Assembly (NCBI GenBank): GCA_029582165.1 | Contig: CM055877.1 | Location: 41,420,749-41,484,748 of the forward strand | DNA: 64,000 bases | DNA from: Portulaca oleracea | Lineage: Eukaryota > Streptophyta > Magnoliopsida > Caryophyllales > Portulacaceae | Reading direction: 5' to 3' | Shown: positions 1 to 9,964 of the stretch, one piece after another | Layout of the letters: every line of letters starts with the position of its first letter | Numbering within the stretch: the stretch's first letter is position 1 | Translations under genes and position numbers: made by a program | The notes under the pieces: model-generated | What the model was told of the DNA's origin: nothing | What the model saw: only the letters and a program-made list of their open reading frames with translations | Database searches by the model: none

Positions 1-163
1 TGTGGAATATCTCTTGATACTATATATAAATATATATATATAATTTCTCTTTTCTTTTTGTTCTGACACAATTATACATTTCTTAGTTATATTATATATG
101 TTATATCAATTAATATCAATATTAATTATTCTAATTTATTGTACAATTATGCTAATTGTAACA

Positions 164-480
164 TTTGCCACAGATGTACTTGCCACAGGCCTCAACATGG
201 CCCACAAAGTTATTGCCACGGGAATTTACGTGGCAAGAAAAGTAATTGCCACGGGTCTTCATGTGGCGAGACAAGTGATTGCCACAAGACTCCATGTGGT
301 AAGAAAATTGGTTGCCACAGGACTTCACGTGGCAAGAAAAGTGATTGCCACAGGACTACACGTGGCAAGAAAAATTGGCGGCCACGGGACTTCACGTGGC
401 AAGAAATGTGCTTGCCACGGGTCTTCTCGTGGCAAATGACAGTGCTTTCCACGGGAGCTCCCGTGGCTACGTTTTTTCAT
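164..480. repeat. CACTA subterminal repeat array
   Basis: About nine degenerate copies of a roughly 33-bp unit. Each unit is a dyad: TTGCCACGGG, a short spacer, then CGTGGCAAG and an A-rich link. Further looser GCCACGGG/CCGTGGC copies continue to about 620. Open frames across the array give periodic peptides and are by-products of the repeat. In En/Spm, subterminal repeats of this kind bind an element-encoded protein; that role is inferred here from family knowledge. Confidence 0.85.
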
Positions 481-628
481 TTAGCCACTGTAGTAAATTT
501 CCCGTGGCTACACCCTTGCCACGACCACTTGTGCCACGGGGCTAATTTGGAGAAAACCCGTGGCAAGACGGTTTTGCCACGGGAATTTCGAACTTGTGCC
601 ATGAATTTTACCGTGGCACAAGTGATGC

Positions 629-640
629 TTTTTTGTAGTG
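629..640 (-). repeat. CACTA terminal inverted repeat (right)
   Basis: Reading the minus strand from 640 gives CACTACAAAAAAGCATCACT. CACTA plus an A-rich run is the diagnostic terminus. Confidence 0.88.
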
Positions 641-2415
641 CCTGCTTAGCTTCCTCCGCATGCTGGTCAAGAAGGGGATCATAATATCCTCCCAGCTACA
701 AAAAGACAAACGCCGTCAGAGTGCCAGAAGTCCACAGTATTGATGCAAAAATGAAAGAGATGTAAAACCTGACCAAAAGCGAGGCGTCCTCTATGCTAAA
801 GAGTCGCTTCTTCCAATTCATCTCTCGGTACCACAAAATTGACCGCTGGTTCACCAGCCATCAGCCGAACTATTTCATCCGCCGCTAAGGCTTGCCAATC
901 AAAGATGAGCTCGGGAGGATCCATGGGAACTTTGGCAGGCCATTCCCCGATATGCCGAACAAAGAAGCGTTCCCCCAGATAGAAGGTGAGACCAGAAGGA
1001 CCTTCCAACAACAAACGACGCTCGTTTGCTTCCCTTGCAAGACGAATATCATAATGAAGGTCCTTCGCATTATATCCATTCCATGGGGATCAGACGAATT
1101 CCTCCTACAGTGACAGTCATCACCAAAAGCTCGAAAGGAGAAAAGTGCAGTAACAAGAAAAATACATGACATACCGGTCTGAGGTTGTCAATAATCCTTC
1201 TAAGCCCATTCAAATCCTTGAAATGGAATTTTAACCGATGGTAGCCTGATGTTTCTGACCATCGCCGAGCAGCTGGAACACGCATATCTCCATTGTTGGT
1301 TTCACCAACTACAGGAAGGAAATAGGCTATATAACCAACACCTGCACACCAAGGAAGGTTCTTACAAATTTCTAAATAGAAAAATCTTGGAGCATATCTC
1401 CAAGACTCGCTGTAGGCTGCTCCCCAGGTTGAGCCTCTTAGCCTCCGTCGCCCTTGTACGTGGCACTGTGTCAGAACCGGTGGGTCGACAGGCAACCCGC
1501 ATTCCCCTGACCAAATGAGCATAAGCTGCAACTGCCCAGTTGAAAAATCTCATCTCGCCAAAATTCAGGAGGTGATGCGCCTGGGAGAGAGTGATGGTGT
1601 CTCCACGATTTGCAAAAATTGTTGCATTAATGAAGTGCACCAGCACAATGAATTGACGCTGAGGAATAGGAAGGCTCCCAAATCCTTCACTTTTTATAAC
1701 GGCCGCCAGAGGCGAGTACCGCAGGCTGCCAATTCGCCCCGCTAGCGCGATGACAGGTTGAAAAAGAGCATGAACGCGAAGGTCAACAGCCCTCTGAAAC
1801 TCCAGTAGCTGGCCACCCCAGCTGAGACCTGTAATCATCACGAAGTCAAAAGGAGTGAGCATCATCTCCCCAATTGGGAGGTGAAACGAGTTTGTGGAAT
1901 CCCATAAACGCTCCACGATAGCTCGGCCGTATGTCCTCTTGTTGCTACGGATTTTCCATGCCCTTAGGTAGTCTAGAAAAGGGCCAAAACCAGCATCCCT
2001 CACGACGCCCGAATAAAATGCGCCCACCCTTGCATGGAAGGACAAAGTTATTACACCTTGAATACTCCCACATGCTTTGAAGGAGTCTTCCTTCAATAAA
2101 GTCAAAAGAAGAATCTAAGGTGTAAAGTACTTCAAGCAAAATTCAAGGTAACTAAGGTTGCTTTAGGATTCAACTTAAAGTACTGTAGAAAATAGCATGC
2201 AAAGTAACTGCAAAGGTGAAACATGCTACATGAAGTTAGAAGGAACATACCGAGTCATGAGAGCGAAAGAACCATGCTTGCTCATTTTGGCGAATGACCA
2301 ACTGAGCCGGAATGAAGTCCCTGCTAGCATACTCCCGCTACACTGTCCTTACGTACGGACGCTCTTGAACTGCTGGTTGAGTAGCACGTGTGCGTCCCCT
2401 CCGAAAGAAATTCAT
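641..2415 (-). pseudogene. Antisense plant-mobile-domain (PMD) gene of element A, degraded
   Basis: Exons by splice signals: 2251-2415 (165 bp), 1398-2090 (693 bp), about 1175-1341, 769-1104 (336 bp) and 641-695 (cut by the CACTA end). Exon 2 encodes the PMD core with phrases such as WDSTNSFHLPIGEM and FVMITGLSWGG, diagnostic of the plant mobile domain shared by MAIN/MAIL proteins and transposon-borne relatives. Exon 1 ends in AWFFRSH, as in the other copies. Breaks: a TAG in exon 1, the exon 2 donor GT changed to AT at 1396-1397, a frameshift in exon 3, and TGA plus TAG in exon 4. Exons 1, 2 and 4 are whole codons in length. Exon 2 has the same length as that of element B. Function is unknown; relatives act in gene regulation and TE silencing. 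Confidence 0.8.
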
Positions 2416-2525
2416 ATTCTCGTGAAGAAATTCAAAAACACCAACAAATTTTCTAGAGAGAAAATGAGAAGCCAAGATACAAAGCTCGGGTTTGGAATGT
2501 TGAAGTAGCGTTGAGTTTGAACCCC

Positions 2526-2533
2526 ATTTATAG
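2526..2533 (-). promoter_or_regulatory. TATA box of the antisense PMD gene (element A)
   Basis: CTATAAAT on the minus strand, 118 nt upstream of the ATG at 2415. The same motif at 118-122 nt is found before the PMD genes of elements B and F. Confidence 0.6.
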
Positions 2534-3009
2534 GAAGAATGAGTGAGCTTTGACTAGCACGTGTCAGCTCATCACAGGCTCCTAGTGGAGGCTGATCGGC
2601 ATACAAGACCAGCCGCAATTATTGCGTTGAATGGTCTCCTGCATGGCCTGCAAAAGCTGCCTCGTACGAGCCAAAAGATTCCTCCCCAAGAGCATAGGCC
2701 GATCAGCCTTCACAAGGAGGAGCCTTTGTCTTCTTCCTCCTTTGTCATCTTCTCAATATCATGCACCTTCCCAAAGCCATGCATGGTCAAGCATAAGGCA
2801 TGCCCAACAAGAGATTGTGTTCCTTTCAAGAAGAGTGATCCTTTCAATGATCGAAGTATCCATTCCCCAAAAGGGAACAAGTCCCAATGGCTGTGTAGCC
2901 GCAACCCGAGATAAGTTTCCCGGATCAAATTCAAAATTCAACAGAACTGACAAAAGTTATTTTTGCGTTTTGCAGGAAAATAAGGGCCACGATCAGTGAA
3001 GTCCCTCGA

Positions 3010-3211
3010 CATTGAATTGTCATCGTCATCATAATCATCATTATCATCAATCATGAGCCACCAGCAGAGTTTTGGTGAAGTCTCGACAATCAGGGCCATC
3101 GGCAGAGTTTCGATGCAGTCCCAACCCTGAGCCATCGGCAGAGTTTCGATGAAGTCTCAACCCCCAGGCCATCGACATCGCGATCGATGATGTCCCTCAG
3201 CATCGAACATG
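3010..3211 (+). repeat. 3' tail minisatellite of element A (left part)
   Basis: Degenerate repeats of a phrase containing GCCATCGGCAGAG and TCGATGAAGTC, roughly 45-60 bp per unit. The same phrases recur at 35840-35890, 40100-40250 and 44520-44830, always upstream of a Tat polypurine tract and LTR. Tandem repeats in the 3' untranslated part are known for Tat/Ogre elements. Confidence 0.65.
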
Positions 3212-3216
3212 CCAAC
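3212..3216 (+). repeat. Target site duplication of element C (left), CCAAC
   Basis: CCAAC precedes the 5' LTR of C and recurs at 35782-35786 after its 3' LTR. A related uninterrupted sequence at about 40246-40290 has a single CCAAC at the same place, which supports the boundary independently. Confidence 0.85.
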
Positions 3217-3640
3217 TGATAAGTTGTTTTTTATATAGAGTTTTTAGGGCTCAAATCATGCCAGCTTCATGCTTTTTAAATCCGATATCTCGTATTTTTA
3301 TAGCAATTTCTGTGATTTATACGCTTGATCGCGTGTTTGGTATGTTTTGCAAGAATTGGTGGAATTATATCGAAAAGCATGAAAAATTGGAGGAAGAATA
3401 ATAAAAATCAAAGAAATAAAAAAAAAGAAGTTGAAGAAGGAAAGAAGAAGAAAGAAAGAACGACCCAGATAACATGGCCCAAAGACCAGCTGAGGCGGAA
3501 AGGCAAGGCGCAAGCAGTGTTTTTAAAACGCAGCCGGCGCCTTGTCCAGAGAGTTTGGCAACCGAGAAGAAAGAAAACGCTGCCCGCGTTTCGGAGACGC
3601 AGCCAGCGCCTACTCACAGAGAATTTCGCTTTTTGGGCAA
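3217..3640 (+). repeat. 5' LTR of element C, left part
   Basis: Starts TGATAAGTTG and aligns by eye with the 3' LTR from 34361. It stops at 3640 at the junction with element B. The corresponding stretch of the 3' LTR from about 34785 to 35224 is missing from this copy. It contains dyads of the AAAACGC...GCGTTT type at 3525-3541 and 3574-3591. Confidence 0.85.
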
Positions 3641-3789
3641 ATATAATCCCGACTCATCACAACTATGAATATTGAAGACGAAATATAATCCCGACTCATC
3701 ACAAGTATGAATATTGAAGGCCGAATACATTTTTGGGCCAATGTAGCAAGCAATACAAAACAGAACAGAAGCGGCCCACTAGCTGAAAC

Positions 3790-3964
3790 AAAACCCGCAC
3801 AGGTTTTAAAGCAGCAGAGATGGCCCAGAACCAAACCCAGGCCCCAGGCGCGCCCCGGTCCAGGGTGCAAAACCCGCGCGGGGTTTCTTTCGCCCAAAAC
3901 GCGCCGTTTTGCTTGCCATGTTAGCGATCCGTGCTGAGGGTTTATAAAACCCGCGCGGGGTTTT
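3790..3964 (+). promoter_or_regulatory. Triplet of AAAACCCGCGCGGGTTTT-type dyads upstream of the LTR TATA box
   Basis: Dyads start at 3790, 3869 and 3946, spaced 79 and 77 bp. The first two have an imperfect centre or arm; the third reads AAAACCCGCGCGGGGTTTT. The first spacer holds GGCCCAG. The set sits about 165 bp before the LTR TATA box. It is repeated in the 3' LTR at 20251, 20329 and about 20406. Role unknown. Confidence 0.75.
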
Positions 3965-4128
3965 ATTTCAGAATCCGGCGCCAAAAATCATTTTTGATCA
4001 TTATCCCATGATATTAGCACCATGTGGGTTGACCCTCTTCACTTGACTACGTGATTTGCATGGATTAGGGGGCATGATCATGGGGATGTGTCTCCCTCAT
4101 CTTCCCTCCTAAACCTCACCTTCTCCAA

Positions 4129-4138
4129 CTATAAATAC
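4129..4138 (+). promoter_or_regulatory. LTR TATA box of element B (5' LTR)
   Basis: CTATAAATAC, followed by a long C/T-rich transcribed-leader-like stretch. The same motif is at 20561-20570 in the 3' LTR. Confidence 0.7.
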
Positions 4139-4896
4139 CCCTCCATTCTTTCACTCATCTCACCAACAACTCTCAAAAAACCACCTTTATTATTCTCATT
4201 TCATCAATTATCACCATCATTATCCTCCCACCAACTATCATCATAATCCTATCCACACTCTCTTAAACTCTCCATACTACACTCATTCTCATATTACTAT
4301 ACCTTCACTCTACCAAATTCCCACCAAATCACCATCCGTACATCACATTTCCACCCCCTCACACTTCCATTCTTTTCATCCATCAAGTCAAGGCGAAGTC
4401 AAGACTTTCAATCGGCACATTCGGGCTCCTAAAATAAAAAAAAAGGTTCGATTTATCGTTTTCTTATTGTCATTGTTTAAATCATGTAATTCGTACTTTA
4501 ATTCCATTACTTGTGCATATTTTGTAAATTAAAAACCTCATTTTATATTGCATGATGAGAATATAATTTCATGAAATTAATTAAGCTTCTCCCCGCTTCA
4601 TTTCATTTTAATGTCGATTTTAGTAGAGTCCGTTTTCTAACGGGCGAATTCAAGAATTTTATAATTTTTGAATTCGTAGCCTTACCCCCGAGCTTAGAAT
4701 CGGGTTACGTGGACCGGAGTTTTTTTATTATTTTACGGTTTGTCGGTTTCCTTAAATCGACTGGCGACTCTTTTACTCTTTTTATAATCCGTTTAATTAT
4801 TTAACATTTGAACATACGCTAAAAATAATTAAAGATGACTTAATATTTCCCATTTATTGAAGGTTTAAACCGAGAGAAAATGTGCCATGAAACAAT

Positions 4897-4992
4897 AAAA
4901 CCCGCACGGGTTTTATGGTTTCTGACCCACTTTCTCTGGCCTAGGAGAGCAAACGGCCCGGTCCAAGGACGGTCAAAACCCGCGCGGGTTTT
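4897..4992 (+). promoter_or_regulatory. Dyad pair in the 3' part of the LTR (element B)
   Basis: AAAACCCGCACGGGTTTT at 4897-4914 and AAAACCCGCGCGGGTTTT at 4975-4992, 78 bp apart, with GGCCCGG between. In the 3' LTR the first is kept (21332-21349) and the second is reduced to a half site (about 21408-21419). Confidence 0.75.
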
Positions 4993-5268
4993 GACTGCTC
5001 TAGGCGGTCCGATTGCTTTCTTTTAGGCCTGAAGTCATTGTCTGGGCCGATTTTAAGTTATATTTAATTTATTTTTGTGTGATTTCAAGTGTTTAAATAA
5101 ATAAAAACGGAATTGTGAAATAAATAAAATTTCGCCATCCCGAAAACGAATTTCGAAAATAAAAATATCCTTATTTAAGGATTAGGCAACCTTAGTCGGC
5201 TCCCGATCACTTAAGTAGTGCATCCGAGAACGATTTCCCCGAACGGGAATTTTCCGGGTCCTACAGAT

Positions 5269-5286
5269 TGGCGATTCCACTGGGGA
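5269..5286 (+). other. Primer binding site of element B
   Basis: TGGCGATTCCACTGGGGA begins 3 nt after the LTR end and has the usual TGG...GGGGA form of a tRNA 3'-end complement. Tat/Ogre elements often use tRNA-Arg; the exact tRNA was not checked. Confidence 0.75.
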
Positions 5287-6568
5287 CTTAAACTTAAAAA
5301 AAGGCTAAAACTTGAAAAAATCGAATTAATTTGAAATTGTAAAAGGGAGAAGTTGATTTATTTCGCGATTTTATGATTCTTTTTAGGCATCCTTTGCATA
5401 CCGGGCCACTAATCGCGTCTTTTGACACGTTAGCACAAAGGTGACGGTTAAGTTATACCTAGGTGATTCCCTCGAGAGCAGGTAGGCCACTACTTGTGTG
5501 ATGCACTCTACATCGCCAAGCATTTGGTCTCTCCTCTCCCCACGTTACACTCAAAGGGCTTCCTTGAAGTTCTTTGAGCAATATCTCGCACTCCTTACCT
5601 AACGGTATGGGGTACGGAGAGGATAACGTGTGGTAGGCCATGTAATCCAACCATAGAAAAATCCATGAACATAGAACCTTGGTTTAGGGTATCCCCTCAT
5701 GTTGTATGCTATATGCTATGTGCTACCCCTTCCCCTTTTGTTTTCTTTCGTTTTAGAGTCGACCCTAGTTTAGAGATTTTGTTCTAGTCCATATAAAATT
5801 CATTGGGTTGAGAAAATGATTATTTATTAATTAAAATAATTAACCCAAAAAGCATCATGGTTAGCCTAAGTGGAAGGGTCCATTTATGCTTAAAAAGTGA
5901 TTATTTTAATTAATAAATAAAAATTGACTCGCCTTTGATGATATTATATGGCCCTTTTCAAAATTCTCCTAACAAAAGGTCCCAAAATTAATTAAAGGTC
6001 TAACAAAGGAATTGGATGACATTTTAGATTGCATAATAGTCACTAAGCTTGAGTAAATTAATTTGTCGATTTAATTAATAAGTCCATCTTATTTATGGTC
6101 GGCCCGTTGTTGAGCCCAACCATATTGGATTTATCGATTAAGCCCATAAATTAGTTATAACTTGCTTATTGTTGACTTTATTCAATCGTTTATAATATCT
6201 GTTTTCCTCGACTAAAAAGAAAAAAAGAAATGCAATAAAATAAAAAAAAGTTGAGTCATTGGTTTTTGTCTGGCATTATTCTAGCCCGCAGAATAGTCAT
6301 TATGGTTTGAGCCGTTTGAATTATTAGGCCAAGTTACGGATTCTCCTTAAAACGGTCGGCCAGTGGATAGGGCCAATCCGAATCGAGAAACACTGACTTG
6401 AGCCTATTGATTTACGACCCGCTCGCCATGTATGACTTTGTGCGGCCCTTTATAATGTGTCGTCCATAGATCCATATAGAGTTAGGTCATACACTCCCAA
6501 AAAGTGGGTGAGTCTCTTGTGTCAGCATATATGTGTCGAGTTAGTAGGATCATATAAGTCTTTAGGGC
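5287..6568 (+). other. 5' untranslated leader of element B
   Basis: About 1.3 kb, AT-rich, with no convincing open frame. Near its end, TTTCCATGCAG (ending 6635) resembles a splice acceptor just before the conserved Gag frame, so part of the leader could be intronic. That is inference. Confidence 0.5.
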
Positions 6569-8566
6569 ATGCATGCATCAGGTAGTATGTGTCAGAGTAT
6601 GTCATTGAGTGTTCTAACTTTGAATTTCCATGCAGGCATCATTGGTGATCGACTCCGAGCCCGCATTCGAGATCCGCGAACTGGTCGTTTGATTCCAAAC
6701 CCGCATTACGATCCATCTAGCAACAGCATCATGTCTGGAGAGCAATTCCAAGAGATCCCGGTCCAAAGCGCTGAAGCTAACATCGCGAAGCATTTGGACG
6801 AGCTCTACACCAAGATGCTGGGTTTGGTTTTCGCCAATTCCCTAGAGCAGGAGCAGAAGATGAGCAAAAGGTTAAATGAACAACAACAGGTGATGGATGG
6901 TATGCTGCAGGCCATCACTAAGATCAACACCAAGTTAGGGTTGAATGCTGAAGAGGATGACGAAGAAATACAGGGATATGAATCTGATCCGGAAATCATC
7001 AAGATATCCCCAGATTCTAGAGGAACAGGGATATCTAAGACTAAGGTTAACACACCTGAAGTGGCGAAACCTACAAGGGACCCCGCTGTTAAGGCTCTTG
7101 AGCAGAAGTTAGAAAGCCTCACCAAGGCAATGAGCTCTGTGCCGGCTTTTGCTGACAAATACTTAGAAGTTCCATTACCTGTTCAACCAACTTTGAAGAT
7201 AGCTGACAAGGTTGAAGTGTCCAATATTAGTTTCAAACCTTCTGAGAATCCTATTCATCATGTAGAGGAGTTCATGAGGCTGGCGCCCTTTAATCGAATT
7301 ATGTTGACCTATACTCTACCGTCTTCCCATCCACTCTAGATGGAGAAGCAAAGGTGTGGTATCACGCTCTGTTGCCCCAAATCAAAGCCAATTGGACTGA
7401 ATTTGTTCAAAGCTTTCATCCACCACTACACACGCATCCAGAAGAAACAAGCTACAGTAGATGATCTAACCGCTATGAAGCAACGGGATGATGAGTCCTT
7501 TATGGATTACTTCGAGAGGTAGCACACAAAATTGTCCCACATCAATGAGGCAATTCCTCTCCGTCTACAGTTATCTACCTTTAAGCAAGGACTCAAGAGC
7601 AGCCTGTCCAAGCACTTGGGGTATCATGTCGTCAAAGACTTTGATTACCTAAAGGACATTTGTGTCCAACTAGAAGCCATGCAGAATGATAAGACAACTT
7701 CGCCTGGATGGAAAGGATCCAGCTCCAACAGGAGGGCTACTAGTGCGACTAGCCACCCTCCTAAAATCATGGAGACTAACTCTATCCAGCGCAAGGGGCC
7801 TTATGCACCGAAATATGAGGCTTATACGCCATTTGATGTTCCTTATTCTCAGGCTCTCAACCGTCTGGTTAAGAAGGTTATCTTGGTGTTTCCCTTACCG
7901 AAGGAAGAACCAGAAATTAAAGGCAGAAATTGGGTTGCCAACCAATTTTGCCGCTATCACCGTTGCCGAGGTCATGACACTGAGAAATGTTGGACCTTAA
8001 GGAACAAGATAGAGGATATGATAAGGGCAGGGACGCTACCAATGCCTAAAGCTGCCAAGAAACCAAACAATCAAAGTAATCCTATGCCAGAGCATGCAAA
8101 TGCTATTTTATGTGGGGATTTTAGCTTCGACCCCTCTACTTTGATTGTAGAAACAAGTCAACCTGTCCCCGAAATAGTTGGGTTCCCCGAAGGTCTACTC
8201 GTTCATGGTATTTGGGATAGCGACGAGGATGATGAGCACGAGCATTCTGAGACAGAATGGATGGAGACAGATGAATTAGATGATGTAGCGTTCCTTACTC
8301 GGTCTGGTCGTCACAATAATGACAGGAATACCACCATCCCAGTGGATGTTCCAAACCTTGCACCAACAAATGGCGGTAACAATCAGAGCTCCTCTGAAGA
8401 TCCTCTCCTTTCTCAACTCAAAAAGACCAGGGCTGAGGTTACCATATGGCAACTCGTATGCACTTCACATGCCCATAGGCAGAAGATGTTGGATGCCCTT
8501 ACAGCACTCACGGTATCACCTGCAACAACTCCAGAAACTATGGTTGCTCATGTGACCACCCAATAA
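6569..8566 (+). pseudogene. Gag of element B (Tat type), broken
   Basis: Gag forms the virus-like particle and packages the RNA. An N-terminal coiled-coil-like stretch (from MSGEQFQEIPV at about 6731) precedes a conserved core (FIHHYTRIQKKQATVDDL, DESFMDYFER). A zinc knuckle of the Tat form CRYHRCRGHDTEKC follows at about 7950-7990. The frame is broken near 7310-7345 and again near 7415, and a TAG at 7520 replaces what is W in the usual FERW phrase. The true start is either 6569 or about 6731; the latter fits family practice better. Confidence 0.85.
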
Positions 8567-8569
8567 GAA

Positions 8570-9241
8570 ATGATCACCTTTGGGATTGAAGATCTACCAC
8601 AAGGTGGAGCCTCTCATAATAAAGCACTGTATCTTACGATGCAATGCTCCAACAAAACTATCCCGCTGGTTTTGGTTGACAATGGTTGGGCTGCAAATGT
8701 GTGCCCTTGGAGGACGGCACAAAAATTGGGAGTACAACAACAACACTTGGCTCAAAACAGTGTACAACTCAGGGCTTATGACAATTCACCCCGGAAGTCT
8801 GTTGGATCTGTGGTGTTGCGTATTACTACTGGTAGTGTCACTCGGAATGTGGAGTTTGTGGTGCTAGAGATTCCAGCCTCCTTCAATTTGCTACTAGGGA
8901 GGCCCTGGCTTCACGAGTGTAATGCTATAGCATCCACCTTACATCAGAAGGTGAAAATGTTGGTTCAAGGACAGGTGATTACTATCTCAGGAGAAACCAT
9001 CAATGCTGTTTTCACTCCTAAACAGTCAACTCTCGAGGTGGAGCATAACTCAATGGATGAAGACCTCCATAATTTTGAGCTCGTAGCGATAAAGAGTAAG
9101 GATGAAGCGCCTTTTGACTTTGACCCTTACTCAAATCCCAAAGTGCATGTTATGCTCAAGAAAAAGGGACACTTCCCTGGAATGCCGCTAAGGCAGAACC
9201 CAAAGAATAAAATCCCTCCTGTATTCAAGACTTTTAAGTAG
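8570..9241 (+). pseudogene. Aspartic protease domain of element B
   Basis: The active-site region reads LVDNGWAANVCP at about 8677-8712. Tat proteases normally read D-G/N-G-S here, so Ser has become Trp (TGG from TCG would be a single change). The C-terminal LLLGRPWLHECNA phrase is conserved. The domain would process Gag-Pol; with this change and the surrounding stops it is unlikely to work. It is separated from gag by a stop at 8564-8566. Confidence 0.85.
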
Positions 9242-9298
9242 AAGGGAAGGTTTGGCCTAGGCTATAAGCCAACTGAGAAAGAGGCTAGGTTCGCAAAA

Positions 9299-9940
9299 AT
9301 GGCTATCATTAAACAGAAGAGAATTGACAATCTTCCCACTTTATTCCAAGTAAAGCCCTATCCACTCACTCTGAATGGGCAATTAGTCAGGGAAGGTGAT
9401 GACTTCCCCTACTATGGGTTTCCCGAGCCTTTCTATCTGAAAAACAAGGGAATTCAAGTTGATGGACTTGAAGTTTTCAATGATTGCTCCATTAATATGG
9501 CTACTGTCTTTATTCCTGCTCGGGACAAACAGCCTCCATTGGAATGGACTCATCTTGCTGGAAGCAACATCTTTGGCATGCTGTTTGCACAAGAAGCTAC
9601 CCCAGAGAGGTGTGAAGCCGATGTTGTTATTGCTGCACTATCTAACCCAAGCTTTGATCCAAGTCTTATGATTGCTGGAGACGGAGAGGTTAAGGCGGTC
9701 TCGTGGGTCGACGCTGAGGAGAATAATTTTGCTTTATCTGTAGGAGAGTCTGTTCCTAAGGGCGTAGAGTCAGGTTTTAATGGTTTAGAGTCAAGTGAGT
9801 CTGGTCTTGAGTCTGCTGGCGATGTATTCCTTTCTGCATTCAATAAAATGAACCTTTCTGCTTACTCTGATTCTTCTTTCCCCTCTTCCCTGAGCTGTTG
9901 CGCCAATAATAATCTGGAGTTTAATGAACCCTTAAAATAA
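9299..9940 (+). pseudogene. Linker region between protease and RT (element B)
   Basis: An open frame of 213 codons with no recognised fold, low in conserved motifs and rich in Ser/Glu toward its end. It lies in the position where Tat polyproteins have a long spacer, so it is probably part of the former polyprotein, cut off by stops at 9239-9241 and 9938-9940. Confidence 0.6.
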
Positions 9941-9964
9941 TTTTCTAATGAACATGAGCACAAG

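Larger units (their letters stand above)
1..640. mobile_element. CACTA (En/Spm-type) transposon, right terminal part
   Basis: The segment ends at 640 with the reverse complement of CACTACAAAAAA, the hallmark terminus of plant CACTA DNA transposons. It is preceded by a dense array of short GCCAC/GTGGC repeats typical of subterminal regions, where the element's proteins bind. Only the right end is in the window; transposase genes and the left terminus lie to the left, if present. The expected 3-bp target duplication would be CCT (641-643), which cannot be confirmed without the left end. Bases 1-160 are AT-rich with no visible gene. The insertion lies in exon 5 of the antisense PMD gene of element A. 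Confidence 0.88.
641..3216 (+). mobile_element. Element A (Tat-type Ty3/gypsy), internal 3' region left of the C insertion
   Basis: This segment carries an antisense PMD gene and then a repetitive tail (3010-3211). It resumes at 35787, after element C, with the same kind of tail, a polypurine tract and a 3' LTR. The order pol, antisense gene, tandem-repeat tail, purine tract, LTR is the one seen complete in element B. The 5' half of A, including LTR, gag and pol, is not in the window. Bases 2534-3010 hold no recognisable gene. Confidence 0.8.
3641..5265 (+). repeat. 5' LTR of element B
   Basis: Near-identical by eye to 20121-21693. It ends ...CCTACA at 5265. The 5' end is truncated and starts at the AATATAATC phrase. 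The first 42 bp or so are tandemly duplicated (3641-3682 and 3683-3724), which the 3' LTR lacks. A TATA box lies at 4129-4138 and dyads at 3790-3964 and 4897-4992. Confidence 0.92.

Noticed and set aside
164..620. CRISPR-like regular repeats
   Set aside because: Units are degenerate, contiguous and palindromic without unique spacers, and end in a CACTA terminus.
98..684. Open frames of 113 and 181 codons with regular peptide repeats on the plus strand
   Set aside because: They only translate the 33-bp CACTA subterminal repeat; different frames and strands give similar periodic peptides, as expected for a repeat array.
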